From the NCBI GenBank assembly GCA_002254825.2, contig NJEL02000047.1, positions 1 to 17,429 on the forward strand: 17,429 nucleotides of DNA, in the 5' to 3' direction. This DNA comes from Methanosarcinales archaeon ex4572_44. Lineage in GTDB: Archaea; Halobacteriota; Methanosarcinia; Methanosarcinales; EX4572-44. The notes beneath the pieces are model-generated. The model had not been told where the DNA came from and ran no database searches. It saw nothing but the letters and a program-made list of their open reading frames with translations. A program made the translations under genes and the position numbers. Numbering within the stretch: position 1 is the first letter of the stretch; the number at the start of each line of letters is the position of its first letter. Below are positions 6,257-12,912 of the stretch, piece by piece.

Positions 6257-7891
6257 TCAGTGGCTGAAGTGGCGCATGCCTGTGAAGATCATCGAGACTC
6301 CAAGTCGTTCTGCTTCTGCTATTACTTCGTCGTCACGTATTGAGCCGCCTGGTGATACGATGTATCTTATGCCAGCTTCTGCAGAGTGGGTTATGCTGTC
6401 CGGGAACGGGAAGAAGGCATCGGATGCGAGTACTGACTCTGAGAGTATCTGTTTGCCGTACTCATCGAGACTCGTTTTCACGTGGTTTTGTTCGTGCCAT
6501 GTTTTGATGTTCTCTTCTGCTTTTGTGAGTGCGAGTTTTCTGATTGAGTCCACGCGGTTCGGCTGTCCTGCGCCTGCGCCAAGCAGTGCATAACTTTGTG
6601 GTTCATACTCGCATCCTATCACAACTGCGTTCGATTTGGTGTGCTTGCATGCTGCAATGGCAAATCTCGCAAGATTCCATCTCGCTTTTGGGAATTCATG
6701 CACTGTAACAGTCTCCCATTTTTCATAAAGTCCTCGGTTCATGGTCTGCCTCAGCACACCACCAGTTATATGATGATACGTGTGTTCGCTCCCGATTTCC
6801 TCGCTCATATCTGGTAGTTCGAGGAGTCGTAGATCGCGACTCTTCTTCTGTAGGAATGTGAGTGCGTCTGGTTCGAAACCTGGTGCAAGAATCACCTCTA
6901 CGAACCGCCCTTTTAGAAACTCTGCTGCCTCAAGTCCGAGCGGCTTGTTGAAGCATAGCACGCTGCCGAAGGCTGATATCTGATCTCCCGTCCACGCTGC
7001 TCTGATGGCAGATAACTGTGTGTTGCCTGTTGCAAGCCCGCAGGGGTTGTTGTGTTTCACCACCACTGCCGCGTGCTGGTCTGTTGTCTCTTCAAGCTCT
7101 TTTATGGTCTGCATGGCGTTTTCAGAATCGACGTAATTGTTGTATGACATCTGTTTCCCGTGCAACTGTCTTGCCCGTGCAAGACTTGGGCCTGTACTTT
7201 TACCGCCAGTTTCAATGTATAATTCAGCTTTTTGATGCCAGTTCTCACCGTACCTGAGGCGTCGTCCATCTGTGAATTGAAGACGGAGCACATCCTCTCC
7301 AAGAAGTACTCGGCTGAGATACGTGTCGATTGCACCATCATAGTTGGCAGTGTGCCTGAAAGCCTTAACTGCAAGCCTCTTTCGCGTCTTAAAGGAGACT
7401 CCACCAGTCTCGCTGATCTCTTCTATTATCGGTCTGTACTCGTTTGGATCGACGATGACTGTCACATGTTCATAGTTCTTTGCACCCGCGCGAACCATCG
7501 CAGGACCGCCGATATCAATCTCCTCGATCGCCTCTGGCACACTAACTTCCTCGCGCTCTATCGTCTGCTGGAAGGGATAGAGGTTCACAACCAAAAGATC
7601 TATGAACTGTATTCCCGCTCTCTCAGCCTCTCTCACATGAATAGGATTATCTCTCAATCCAAGAATTCCGCCATGTATCAACGGGTGCAGGGTCTTCACA
7701 CGACCATCCATCATCTCAGGAAACCCTGTTACTTTCGCCACGTCCAGAACGCTTATGCCTGCACCATTGAGTACCCTCGCGGTTCCACCAGTGGACACAA
7801 TTTCAACACCGAACCGCTTAAGTTCTCTGCAGAAATGAACGAGACCAGTCTTATCAGAAACGCTAACAAGAGCCCTTTTAACAGGAACCAA
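6257..7891 (-). CDS. purH: Bifunctional AICAR formyltransferase / IMP cyclohydrolase PurH
   Basis: Catalyses the last two steps of de novo purine synthesis, AICAR to FAICAR to IMP. The 544-residue product has the N-terminal IMP cyclohydrolase domain (ALVSVSDKTGL at 7-17, STGGTARVL, TGFPEMMDGRVKTLHP, NLYPF, EEIDIGGPAMVRAGAKN). It then has the transformylase domain with the Lys-His catalytic pair K279-H280 in VVKHNNPCG and a C-terminal SPGGSIRDDEV and GMRHFSH ending. Length is normal or slightly long. The start is TTG; the minus strand has GGTGGTGAT ending about 6 nt before it, a good Shine-Dalgarno. It is divergent from prs, which makes the PRPP that feeds this pathway, so the two may be coordinately controlled from the 180-nt region between them. 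No frameshift or missing motif was seen. Confidence 0.96.
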   Translation of the reverse strand: MVPVKRALVSVSDKTGLVHFCRELKRFGVEIVSTGGTARVLNGAGISVLDVAKVTGFPEMMDGRVKTLHPLIHGGILGLRDNPIHVREAERAGIQFIDLLVVNLYPFQQTIEREEVSVPEAIEEIDIGGPAMVRAGAKNYEHVTVIVDPNEYRPIIEEISETGGVSFKTRKRLAVKAFRHTANYDGAIDTYLSRVLLGEDVLRLQFTDGRRLRYGENWHQKAELYIETGGKSTGPSLARARQLHGKQMSYNNYVDSENAMQTIKELEETTDQHAAVVVKHNNPCGLATGNTQLSAIRAAWTGDQISAFGSVLCFNKPLGLEAAEFLKGRFVEVILAPGFEPDALTFLQKKSRDLRLLELPDMSEEIGSEHTYHHITGGVLRQTMNRGLYEKWETVTVHEFPKARWNLARFAIAACKHTKSNAVVIGCEYEPQSYALLGAGAGQPNRVDSIRKLALTKAEENIKTWHEQNHVKTSLDEYGKQILSESVLASDAFFPFPDSITHSAEAGIRYIVSPGGSIRDDEVIAEAERLGVSMIFTGMRHFSH

Positions 7892-7914
7892 TGAGGAATC
7901 ACCACCCCTGAAAC

Positions 7915-8013
7915 GTGAAATCCTCTGATAAGCCTATCGGTTCGTCAAGGCTCACAATTTACGCGGTATTCGGGTACGCCACCGAACTTGAGAGAGAGGG
8001 ACGTGTTCAATAA
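7915..8013 (+). CDS. Possible 32-residue ORF upstream of prs
   Basis: A GTG at 7915 opens a 32-codon frame ending in TAA at 8011-8013, 61 nt before prs. The peptide begins MKSSDKPIGSSRLTIY and ends ELEREGRVQ, a composition that looks like a real protein end rather than random sequence. No Shine-Dalgarno precedes the GTG, and the likely prs TATA box lies just after its stop, so it need not be part of the prs mRNA. It could be the relic of a gene tail, a leader peptide or chance. I do not recognise it. Confidence 0.2.
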   Translation: MKSSDKPIGSSRLTIYAVFGYATELEREGRVQ

Positions 8014-8017
8014 CTAA

Positions 8018-8024
8018 TTATATG
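8018..8024 (+). promoter_or_regulatory. TATA box of prs
   Basis: TTATATG, preceded by purine/AT-rich sequence. A transcription start about 26 nt downstream (near 8047) would leave a leader of about 28 nt carrying AAGGTGT at about 8063-8069 before the ATG at 8075. Confidence 0.45.
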
Positions 8025-8074
8025 ATCAGGTAGCAAGTAGAATAAAGCATCGGGCATTGAACAAGGTGTCTTGA

Positions 8075-8920
8075 ATGGATATAATAGGTGGCTCTTCATC
8101 CCAGTTGCTTGCAAGTAGAATTGCGAATGAGTCTGGAGCACGGCTTATCCTCACTGAATTCAAAGAATTTCCAGATGGAGAACAATACACACGAATACTC
8201 GAGAAACCCGATACCGATGTGGTTATAATCCAAAGTGTAGTTAAAGATCCTGATTTCATCACACTTCTGCAGTTGATCGATGCATGCGAAGACGCTGACA
8301 AGATCACTGTCGTTATACCTTATATGGGCTATGCAAGACAAGACAAACGGTTCAAGGACGGCGAGGCCATCACCTCTAGAGCACTTGCCCGCGCCATAAA
8401 CGCCGACCAGGTAATACTTGTGAACATACACAACGAAGAGATACTGAAATACTTCAATGCCCCAGCAAAAAACCTTGATGCGACAGGAATGGTTGGGGAG
8501 TATCTGAAGGAGTTGAAACTTGCCAAGCCAATAGTGATCGCACCAGACGGCGGCGCCATAGGAATTGCCAGAAACGCCGCAGAAATACTGGGTACCGAGT
8601 ACGACCACCTCGAAAAAAAGCGACTCAGCGGAGAGAGAGTAACAATCACACCAAAGAAACTCGATATCGAAGAGAAAGACATCATACTAATCGACGACAT
8701 CATCTCCACGGGCGGCACAATCGCAGAAGCGATATCCATATTTAAATCAGAGGCATCAAGCATACACGTGGCATGTGTGCACCCAGCACTCACGGGAAAC
8801 GCAGTACTGCGCCTCTTCCACGCAGGAGTTGCGAGCATCACCTCAACAGACACGATCGAAAAAGGCACAAGCAAAGTAAGCATAGCCCCGTTGGTAGCAG
8901 ACGAAATCCAAAAAATATAA
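8075..8920 (+). CDS. prs: Ribose-phosphate pyrophosphokinase (PRPP synthase)
   Basis: Transfers pyrophosphate from ATP to ribose 5-phosphate, giving PRPP for purine, pyrimidine, histidine and other pathways. The 281-residue product is typical of the short archaeal enzyme. Signatures are EFPDGEQYTRI (31-41), the catalytic flexible-loop region YMGYARQDKRF (83-93), H119 in the NIHNEE segment where bacterial enzymes have DLH, and the PRPP-binding loop DDIISTGGTI (207-216). The start at the ATG at 8075 is supported by AAGGTGT about 6 nt upstream. It is transcribed away from purH across a shared intergenic region, and a T-rich tract follows the stop. The gene is complete, with no missing key residue noticed. 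Confidence 0.96.
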   Translation: MDIIGGSSSQLLASRIANESGARLILTEFKEFPDGEQYTRILEKPDTDVVIIQSVVKDPDFITLLQLIDACEDADKITVVIPYMGYARQDKRFKDGEAITSRALARAINADQVILVNIHNEEILKYFNAPAKNLDATGMVGEYLKELKLAKPIVIAPDGGAIGIARNAAEILGTEYDHLEKKRLSGERVTITPKKLDIEEKDIILIDDIISTGGTIAEAISIFKSEASSIHVACVHPALTGNAVLRLFHAGVASITSTDTIEKGTSKVSIAPLVADEIQKI

Positions 8921-8930
8921 TTATAAATAA

Positions 8931-8953
8931 TATTTTATTTAATTTGTATTTTT
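8931..8953 (+). terminator. T-rich terminator after prs
   Basis: A run of short T-tracts (TATTTTATTT, then TTTGTATTTTT) begins about 10 nt after the prs stop. Archaeal termination usually relies on such oligo-T stretches. No hairpin is needed or seen. Confidence 0.45.
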
Positions 8954-9071
8954 GAGATTTCAACGTGAAGGAGAACGTAAGGTTTTCCGCTTCGCTTATT
9001 TATATCACAGGTAAAAGGTAGCTGGATAGAAGATTTGGATCTACTCCACGTAAATCTTAGCAAAGTGTGGC

Positions 9072-10091
9072 TTATTCGACTTCGTATGCCTTAAATCCAG
9101 TTGATTTTAGGACATTTCTATCTGGGGTTATCAGCAGGCATTCGGTCCCCTCGGTTCTCTCAACCATGTTCATGCCTTCAACTGGACCAAGTACGAACAC
9201 TGCAGTTGCAAGTGCGTCAGCTTCCAGTGCCGAGGTAGCGATGATGGTTGCGCTCATGAGGCTCTGCGAGGGGTGGCCACTTCTTGGATCGCTGATGTGG
9301 GAGAGGCGCGCAGATTCGTTGAAGTAGCGTTCGTAGTTGCCACTTGTTGTAACTGCCATATCTGAGATGTTCAACACGGCGATTGTATCGGTTTTGTTGT
9401 CTGGGTTGCGAAGTCCTACTTTCCATGGTGAACCGTCTGGTTTTGTGCCAAAATACATGCCGTCACCACCTGCATTCACAAAACCACTGTTGTATCCGTT
9501 TTTTTTGAGCACAGCCACTGCTTCGTCCACTGCATATCCTTTTGCAACCCCGCCAAGAGTGATAGCCATTCCATCGGTTCTTAAAGCAATACTGTTATTC
9601 TCCAGGGTTATATTGCTGTAGTTCACAAGAGCCAAGGTATCGTTTATCTCTTGATCGGTAGGGTACTCACCAGAGTTTATTTTTGTTTTCCACAGCGTAA
9701 GCATGGGTAGGATGGTGATATCAAAGGCGCCACCACTGATTTCACTATAATATATTGATCGATCTATAACGTGGACAAGGTCGGGAGATGCTTCTAGTAA
9801 ATATCCCTCTCTATTCAAGCGACTTATCTCACTCTCCTCTCTGTAGGTGCTCATCAACTTCTCAATTCTCTCAATTTCGTTAAATGCCAGATCTAACGCA
9901 GTCTTAGAACTATTTTCACGACTGACAATCTCGACTGTGACAATTGTGTCCATCGCCTCTCGACTTTCACATTCTATGCCGATGCTATTCTGGCCATTCA
10001 AGTCTGTTGGAAAGGGTTGGAAAATGCTGAAAAATGCTATCAGCAGAACAGTTAATGCTAAAGAAATGGCAGCTATTTTTCGAGTGCCCAT
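9072..10091 (-). CDS. apbE: FAD:protein FMN transferase ApbE, membrane-anchored
   Basis: Attaches FMN covalently, through a phosphoester bond, to Ser/Thr of target proteins outside the cytoplasm. From the ATG at 10091 the product has 339 residues. A hydrophobic segment at about 6-24 preceded by Arg-Lys is a signal anchor. The ApbE domain shows MDTIVTV (47-53), SGGAFDIT (119-126), LGGVAKGYAVD (179-189), NAGGDG (206-211), HISDPRSG (265-272) and SALEADALATAVFVLG (287-302), with the metal and FAD-binding residues. No lipobox Cys is present. The frame extends to a TTG at 10139, but a TATA box at 10112-10119 would put the transcription start close to 10091. It follows the HTH regulator gene on the same strand. 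No flavinylation target is in the window, so the acceptor is unknown. Confidence 0.93.
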   Translation of the reverse strand: MGTRKIAAISLALTVLLIAFFSIFQPFPTDLNGQNSIGIECESREAMDTIVTVEIVSRENSSKTALDLAFNEIERIEKLMSTYREESEISRLNREGYLLEASPDLVHVIDRSIYYSEISGGAFDITILPMLTLWKTKINSGEYPTDQEINDTLALVNYSNITLENNSIALRTDGMAITLGGVAKGYAVDEAVAVLKKNGYNSGFVNAGGDGMYFGTKPDGSPWKVGLRNPDNKTDTIAVLNISDMAVTTSGNYERYFNESARLSHISDPRSGHPSQSLMSATIIATSALEADALATAVFVLGPVEGMNMVERTEGTECLLITPDRNVLKSTGFKAYEVE

Positions 10092-10111
10092 GTGCATACT
10101 GATAATAAGAT

Positions 10112-10119
10112 CATATATC
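10112..10119 (-). promoter_or_regulatory. TATA box of apbE (near-leaderless start)
   Basis: The minus strand reads GATATATG, centred about 25 nt before the ATG at 10091 and 19 nt before an alternative ATG at 10097. This supports a leaderless mRNA from 10091 and argues against the upstream TTG start. Confidence 0.45.
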
Positions 10120-10225
10120 TGTGTTTTGCTGTGATGCAACCATCAACCATTCAGAGGGGGGAATGTTGACGTCTTGGCTGCTATTTCACATGACAAAGAC
10201 CATCGTTTCTGGCGAGCTACCTCTT

Positions 10226-10744
10226 TCACTCAGTGACTTCAACCTTGATCTCTTTCTCTGTCACAGGAACGAGCCGTTTCCATCGTATAACCGTGTCGCT
10301 CTCAACTCGCATTTCAGAGATTGCCTTTTCAGGCATAACACTGTCAATCTCGTAGATGTAAAAACCCTCCTTTCCACCAATGGACGCCACAAGCTCGTGA
10401 TCGCCGACGTGTTTTATCTCGACTGCCGAAACTTTGCGCAAAACGTCAAGAACGGTGGAACCTGCTTTCACACTCACGCTGTGTTCATTGGAGAAAGCCT
10501 CCCCTAACCTCTCAGATGGATCTTTGTCCAGTGATATGATGTGTGTTCGACCATATCTCCTACGTTTCACAAATCCACACTCTTCCAGCATCTTTACATG
10601 CTTTGCTGCAACAGGTACAGATATCTCCACTTTCCGTGCAAGCCCTGCAACGTGACAGTCACCTGACGATAACACTGCCAAAATCTTCCTTCTCGTCCCA
10701 CTTGCAAGTGCTCTAAAAATATCATTGTTATCCTTGTTACTCAT
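10226..10744 (-). CDS. ArsR-type winged-helix regulator with C-terminal beta-grasp (DUF4430-like) domain
   Basis: 172 residues in two parts. Residues 8-70 form an ArsR-type winged helix: FRALASGTRRKILAVL (helix 1-2), DCHVAGLARKVEISVPVAAKHVKML (the helix-turn-helix, with the AAKHVKMLEE recognition region) and a basic wing RRRYGRTHII. Residues 88-160 read SVSVKAGSTVLDVLRKV, then VASIGGKEGFYIYEID and ESDTVIRWKRL. This matches my memory of the DUF4430/transcobalamin-C-like ubiquitin fold (GSTVLDAL, sInG, GDxVxWxY). If correct, the C-terminal domain may sense a ligand or a protein. The gene sits directly upstream of apbE on the same strand, although apbE seems to have its own TATA box. Its own promoter carries a repeat suited to autoregulation. 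The target genes are unknown. Confidence 0.8.
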   Translation of the reverse strand: MSNKDNNDIFRALASGTRRKILAVLSSGDCHVAGLARKVEISVPVAAKHVKMLEECGFVKRRRYGRTHIISLDKDPSERLGEAFSNEHSVSVKAGSTVLDVLRKVSAVEIKHVGDHELVASIGGKEGFYIYEIDSVMPEKAISEMRVESDTVIRWKRLVPVTEKEIKVEVTE

Positions 10745-10749
10745 ACATA

Positions 10750-10773
10750 TAACCTAAAAAGTAACCTATTTAT
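10750..10773 (-). promoter_or_regulatory. Promoter and possible operator of the HTH regulator gene
   Basis: A TATA-like TAAATA (10768-10773, minus strand) is centred about 26 nt before the ATG at 10744, implying a leaderless mRNA. Between them lie two direct copies of TAACCTA (plus-strand reading, 10750-10756 and 10762-10768), 12 nt apart. Their position next to the TATA box and start site suits repression by the gene's own product; that link is inferred. Confidence 0.4.
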
Positions 10774-10823
10774 CTGTTGCGGTTTTTCAGTAATTTTAAG
10801 GCGTCGCCGCTGAACAGCAGCAA

Positions 10824-10879
10824 GGTTGTGGTGCAAAAAAAATTGTTCCGCAGGTTCCACTAAAGAACACACCACAACC
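10824..10879. repeat. 10-bp perfect inverted repeat
   Basis: GGTTGTGGTG at 10824-10833 and its exact complement CACCACAACC at 10870-10879 are separated by 36 nt that include an A-run. The right arm ends exactly where the 71-bp tandem repeat begins. No ORF with family features covers it. Confidence 0.6.
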
Positions 10880-11021
10880 CCATTAAACGCTTCCCTGAAG
10901 AAGAGCTTGCCCTTCAATATTTTACCACCCCTATTCACCACCCTATCCTACCATTAAACGCTTCCCTGAAGAAGAGCTTGCCCTTCAATATTTTACCACC
11001 CCTATTCACCACCCTATCCTA
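10880..11021. repeat. Perfect 71-bp tandem duplication
   Basis: The 71-bp unit beginning CCATTAAACG and ending CCCTATCCTA occurs at 10880-10950 and again, without a mismatch, at 10951-11021. A short TCCTA follows. The unit is pyrimidine-rich on the plus strand and contains GAAGAAGAG. It lies in a 378-nt region (10745-11122) between the HTH regulator and the ACT-domain gene. Frames through it encode no recognisable protein. A perfect copy points to a recent duplication or an assembly artefact. The rest of the region holds promoter elements and the inverted repeat. Confidence 0.9.
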
Positions 11022-11122
11022 TCCTACACCCTCATACTCCCCCCATAACTTTTTTACTTGCCGCGGTTTTATTTGTGAAGAAGAGATTTGGCATTTGAAA
11101 GGTACTTGTAAGGTGTGTAGTT

Positions 11123-11560
11123 GTGTGGAGTATTATACGCGATCAGTTCAAGGGACATGTTGGGGTTAACGGTGTAGAGATACCTCACTCGCAGATCGGT
11201 GATAGGGTGGGAGTTGATAGGCGTGTGGTTGACGCGACCTGTGCAGTGATCAGGGACGACGCTCTTCTCAGGGGGATTTTTGAGAATATTCACGCTATCC
11301 ATTTTCTTCGGGATATTGCGCCCTCTCTTGGACTGGGAGTTATAGTTGTGAAACCTGAGGATGCGCAGCGGACGGGTCTCCTTGGAGAGGTTGCGATGAA
11401 GGTGGCTGAATTCGGGATAAGTATTCGTCAAGCAGTCTCGGATGACCCCTATCTGGTTGATGAGCCGTTGTTGACAATCATAGTAGAGGGTCTGGTCTCG
11501 GGCGAGCTTGTGGAGGAGTTAGTTCGTATACCCGGGGTTAAGGGTGTCACCATCTATTGA
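11123..11560 (+). CDS. ACT-domain regulator, COG2061 type (predicted regulator of homoserine dehydrogenase)
   Basis: 145 residues. Residues 18-45 carry a helix-turn-helix-like block, VEIPHSQIGDRVGVDRRVVD, which is the hallmark of this archaeal family. The ACT domain at about 70-145 shows LGVIVVKPEDA, ISIRQAVSDDPY, LTIIVEG and a final GVKGVTIY. ACT domains bind amino acids; members are annotated as predicted allosteric regulators of homoserine dehydrogenase, often beside hom, but no hom gene is visible here. The start is GTG, supported by AAGGTG 7 nt upstream. Compared with what I recall of the family, the segment between the opening WxxIxxxF and VEIPH is shorter by roughly 20 residues. The stop overlaps the end of the convergent bactofilin-like gene by 42 nt. 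Confidence 0.85.
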   Translation: MWSIIRDQFKGHVGVNGVEIPHSQIGDRVGVDRRVVDATCAVIRDDALLRGIFENIHAIHFLRDIAPSLGLGVIVVKPEDAQRTGLLGEVAMKVAEFGISIRQAVSDDPYLVDEPLLTIIVEGLVSGELVEELVRIPGVKGVTIY

Positions 11561-12520
11561 ACTACCCACTGAGAAAACCTCTTGGGAGAATAGGAGGCTG
11601 AAACAATGGTATGTGCGGAGAGTCTCGTCTTTAAGACCATCAGTTTCATCTCGAATCTGGATCACGCCCTTTGGCGCACGAATGGTGCCGTCGACACGTG
11701 CGGTCTCGTGAAGAACGACTTCGTTCGCTTCAACATCACCCATTATATGGCTGCCGCGTGAGATGGTCGCCTCTCTCTTTGATTCAATCTCCCCATCTAT
11801 GGTAGACCCGACCCCTATATGTATGTCATGGTCGGTGCGAATACTTCCAAATATCGTGTTCCTATCACCAATAAAGACCGATTTTGCCTTGATATTCCCA
11901 AAGAGGCGACAATCGTTGTGGATAACCACAGCACCTGGTATTATTATTTCGGTGAGAGTGACTCGTGCATGGTCAGGAATTATCATCAGTTTTTCCGATA
12001 GAGGCGAGTCTTCTTCAGAAAAAAGTTCATCAAGTGCTTTATTTACCTCTTCCGCTCTCCCGATCTGGAGCAGTGCCACCAAGTAGAGAAAGATGAAGGT
12101 GATCATCGGCAGAGGATTTCGTACCACTATCCAACCCTTGGCAGTGTAGCCTTCCGCGATCTTGACATTGTTTCCAACATCAAGATTGCCTTTCACCAGA
12201 AGCTTTCCATCGATGCTGACAAACTCACCAAAGTACGCATCCGCGTCAACCTGTACGCTTCCACGGACATTCGACCATAGATCCACACGCATATCGGAAC
12301 GAGCCCTCACATCACCCCCTATACTGGTATGTTCACCAACCGTGATATTCTCTCCAATGACACCATAGCCAAGGTTCACCCCATTCCCGATAATCACATC
12401 ACCACTCGCAACGACGGTGTGCTCTTCCATCCGCGTACCATCCGGAACTATGAAATTATGAGAGATCTCATCCACAGCACCAGTCATTGTAATTCCCATG
12501 AGCATAATCGTATATAACAT
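11519..12520 (-). CDS. Polymer-forming cytoskeletal (bactofilin-like) protein with a central hydrophobic segment
   Basis: Up to 333 residues of Val/Ile/Gly-rich repeats typical of a right-handed beta-helix: GDVIIGNGVNLGYGVIGENI and VRGSVQVDADAYFGEFVSIDG in the N-terminal half (about 30-130), and GNIKAKSVFIGDRNTIFGSI, GSTIDGEIES and GDVEANEVVLHETARVDGTI in the C-terminal half (about 195-290). A hydrophobic stretch at 138-153 (LPMITFIFLYLVALLQIG region), followed by an acidic helix, separates the two and could anchor the protein to the membrane. Bactofilins self-assemble into filaments; this archaeal relative may scaffold the envelope, which is inference. Start is uncertain: ATG 12520 or ATG 12487, each with a TATA-like box about 25-27 nt upstream. 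The last ~14 codons are antisense to the ACT gene end. Confidence 0.82.
   Translation of the reverse strand: MLYTIMLMGITMTGAVDEISHNFIVPDGTRMEEHTVVASGDVIIGNGVNLGYGVIGENITVGEHTSIGGDVRARSDMRVDLWSNVRGSVQVDADAYFGEFVSIDGKLLVKGNLDVGNNVKIAEGYTAKGWIVVRNPLPMITFIFLYLVALLQIGRAEEVNKALDELFSEEDSPLSEKLMIIPDHARVTLTEIIIPGAVVIHNDCRLFGNIKAKSVFIGDRNTIFGSIRTDHDIHIGVGSTIDGEIESKREATISRGSHIMGDVEANEVVLHETARVDGTIRAPKGVIQIRDETDGLKDETLRTYHCFSLLFSQEVFSVGSSIDGDTLNPGYTN
12511..12517 (-). promoter_or_regulatory. Inner TATA-like box of the bactofilin-like gene
   Basis: The minus strand reads TTATATA, centred about 27 nt before the in-frame ATG at 12487. If used, translation would begin leaderless at MTGAVDE, removing an 11-residue hydrophobic N-terminus. 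Confidence 0.3.
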
Positions 12521-12540
12521 TGCCCAACAACAGAACAGTA

Positions 12541-12547
12541 TTTTATA
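12541..12547 (-). promoter_or_regulatory. Outer TATA box of the bactofilin-like gene
   Basis: The minus strand reads TATAAAA, centred about 25 nt before the ATG at 12520 and preceded by A-rich sequence. It would give a leaderless mRNA from the longer start and is the better match to consensus. Confidence 0.4.
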
Positions 12548-12912
12548 TTTTTTATATATTAAAAAAGATTTTTTTAATTATGTATTAAAAGTGGCAGAGA
12601 AATGCAACACTTGAAAAATAGTTTAAAGAAATTCAAACTCTTCATCGACTTCTAATTTTCACCCAATTTCAGCGATTTTACCGTCTTCAGTACTTTTCAG
12701 CTTTTCAGCATTCTCAAATCTCCTTCACAAAACTCTCCTTCGCTATCTATTCTTTAAATGGAGTGTGTCGTGAATAAGAAGTCCATTCCATGCCCCGAAT
12801 GAATCAAGATCCTCGCAAAAAACATAAAAAATAGAAAATCCACGCAAATACCCACCAATACTAACAACAAAACGGCTCCATAAAACTTGAAAATGATAAC
12901 ATATACCTCATA
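12548..12912. other. Intergenic region between the bactofilin-like gene and leuS
   Basis: About 365 nt, AT-rich near the bactofilin promoter. I see no supported ORF, RNA gene or long repeat. The leuS end of the region contains A-tracts (plus strand) that read as T-tracts for leuS transcription. Confidence 0.5.
12816..12839 (-). terminator. T-rich terminator after leuS
   Basis: On the minus strand, about 75-95 nt past the leuS stop, there are three T-tracts (TTTTC, TTTTTT, TTTTTT) within 24 nt. This is the typical form of an archaeal termination signal. Confidence 0.4.

Noticed and set aside
6865..6885. T-loop-like GGTTCGAAACC
   Set aside because: It is in the conserved coding region of purH (APGFEPDAL) and no tRNA can be folded around it.
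7232..7894. 220-codon plus-strand frame opposite purH
   Set aside because: It is antisense to the conserved IMP cyclohydrolase domain and shows no domain or ribosome-binding site.
10741..10941. 66-codon minus-strand frame crossing the inverted and tandem repeats
   Set aside because: It overlaps the predicted HTH promoter, is partly built from the repeat, and matches no family that I recognise.
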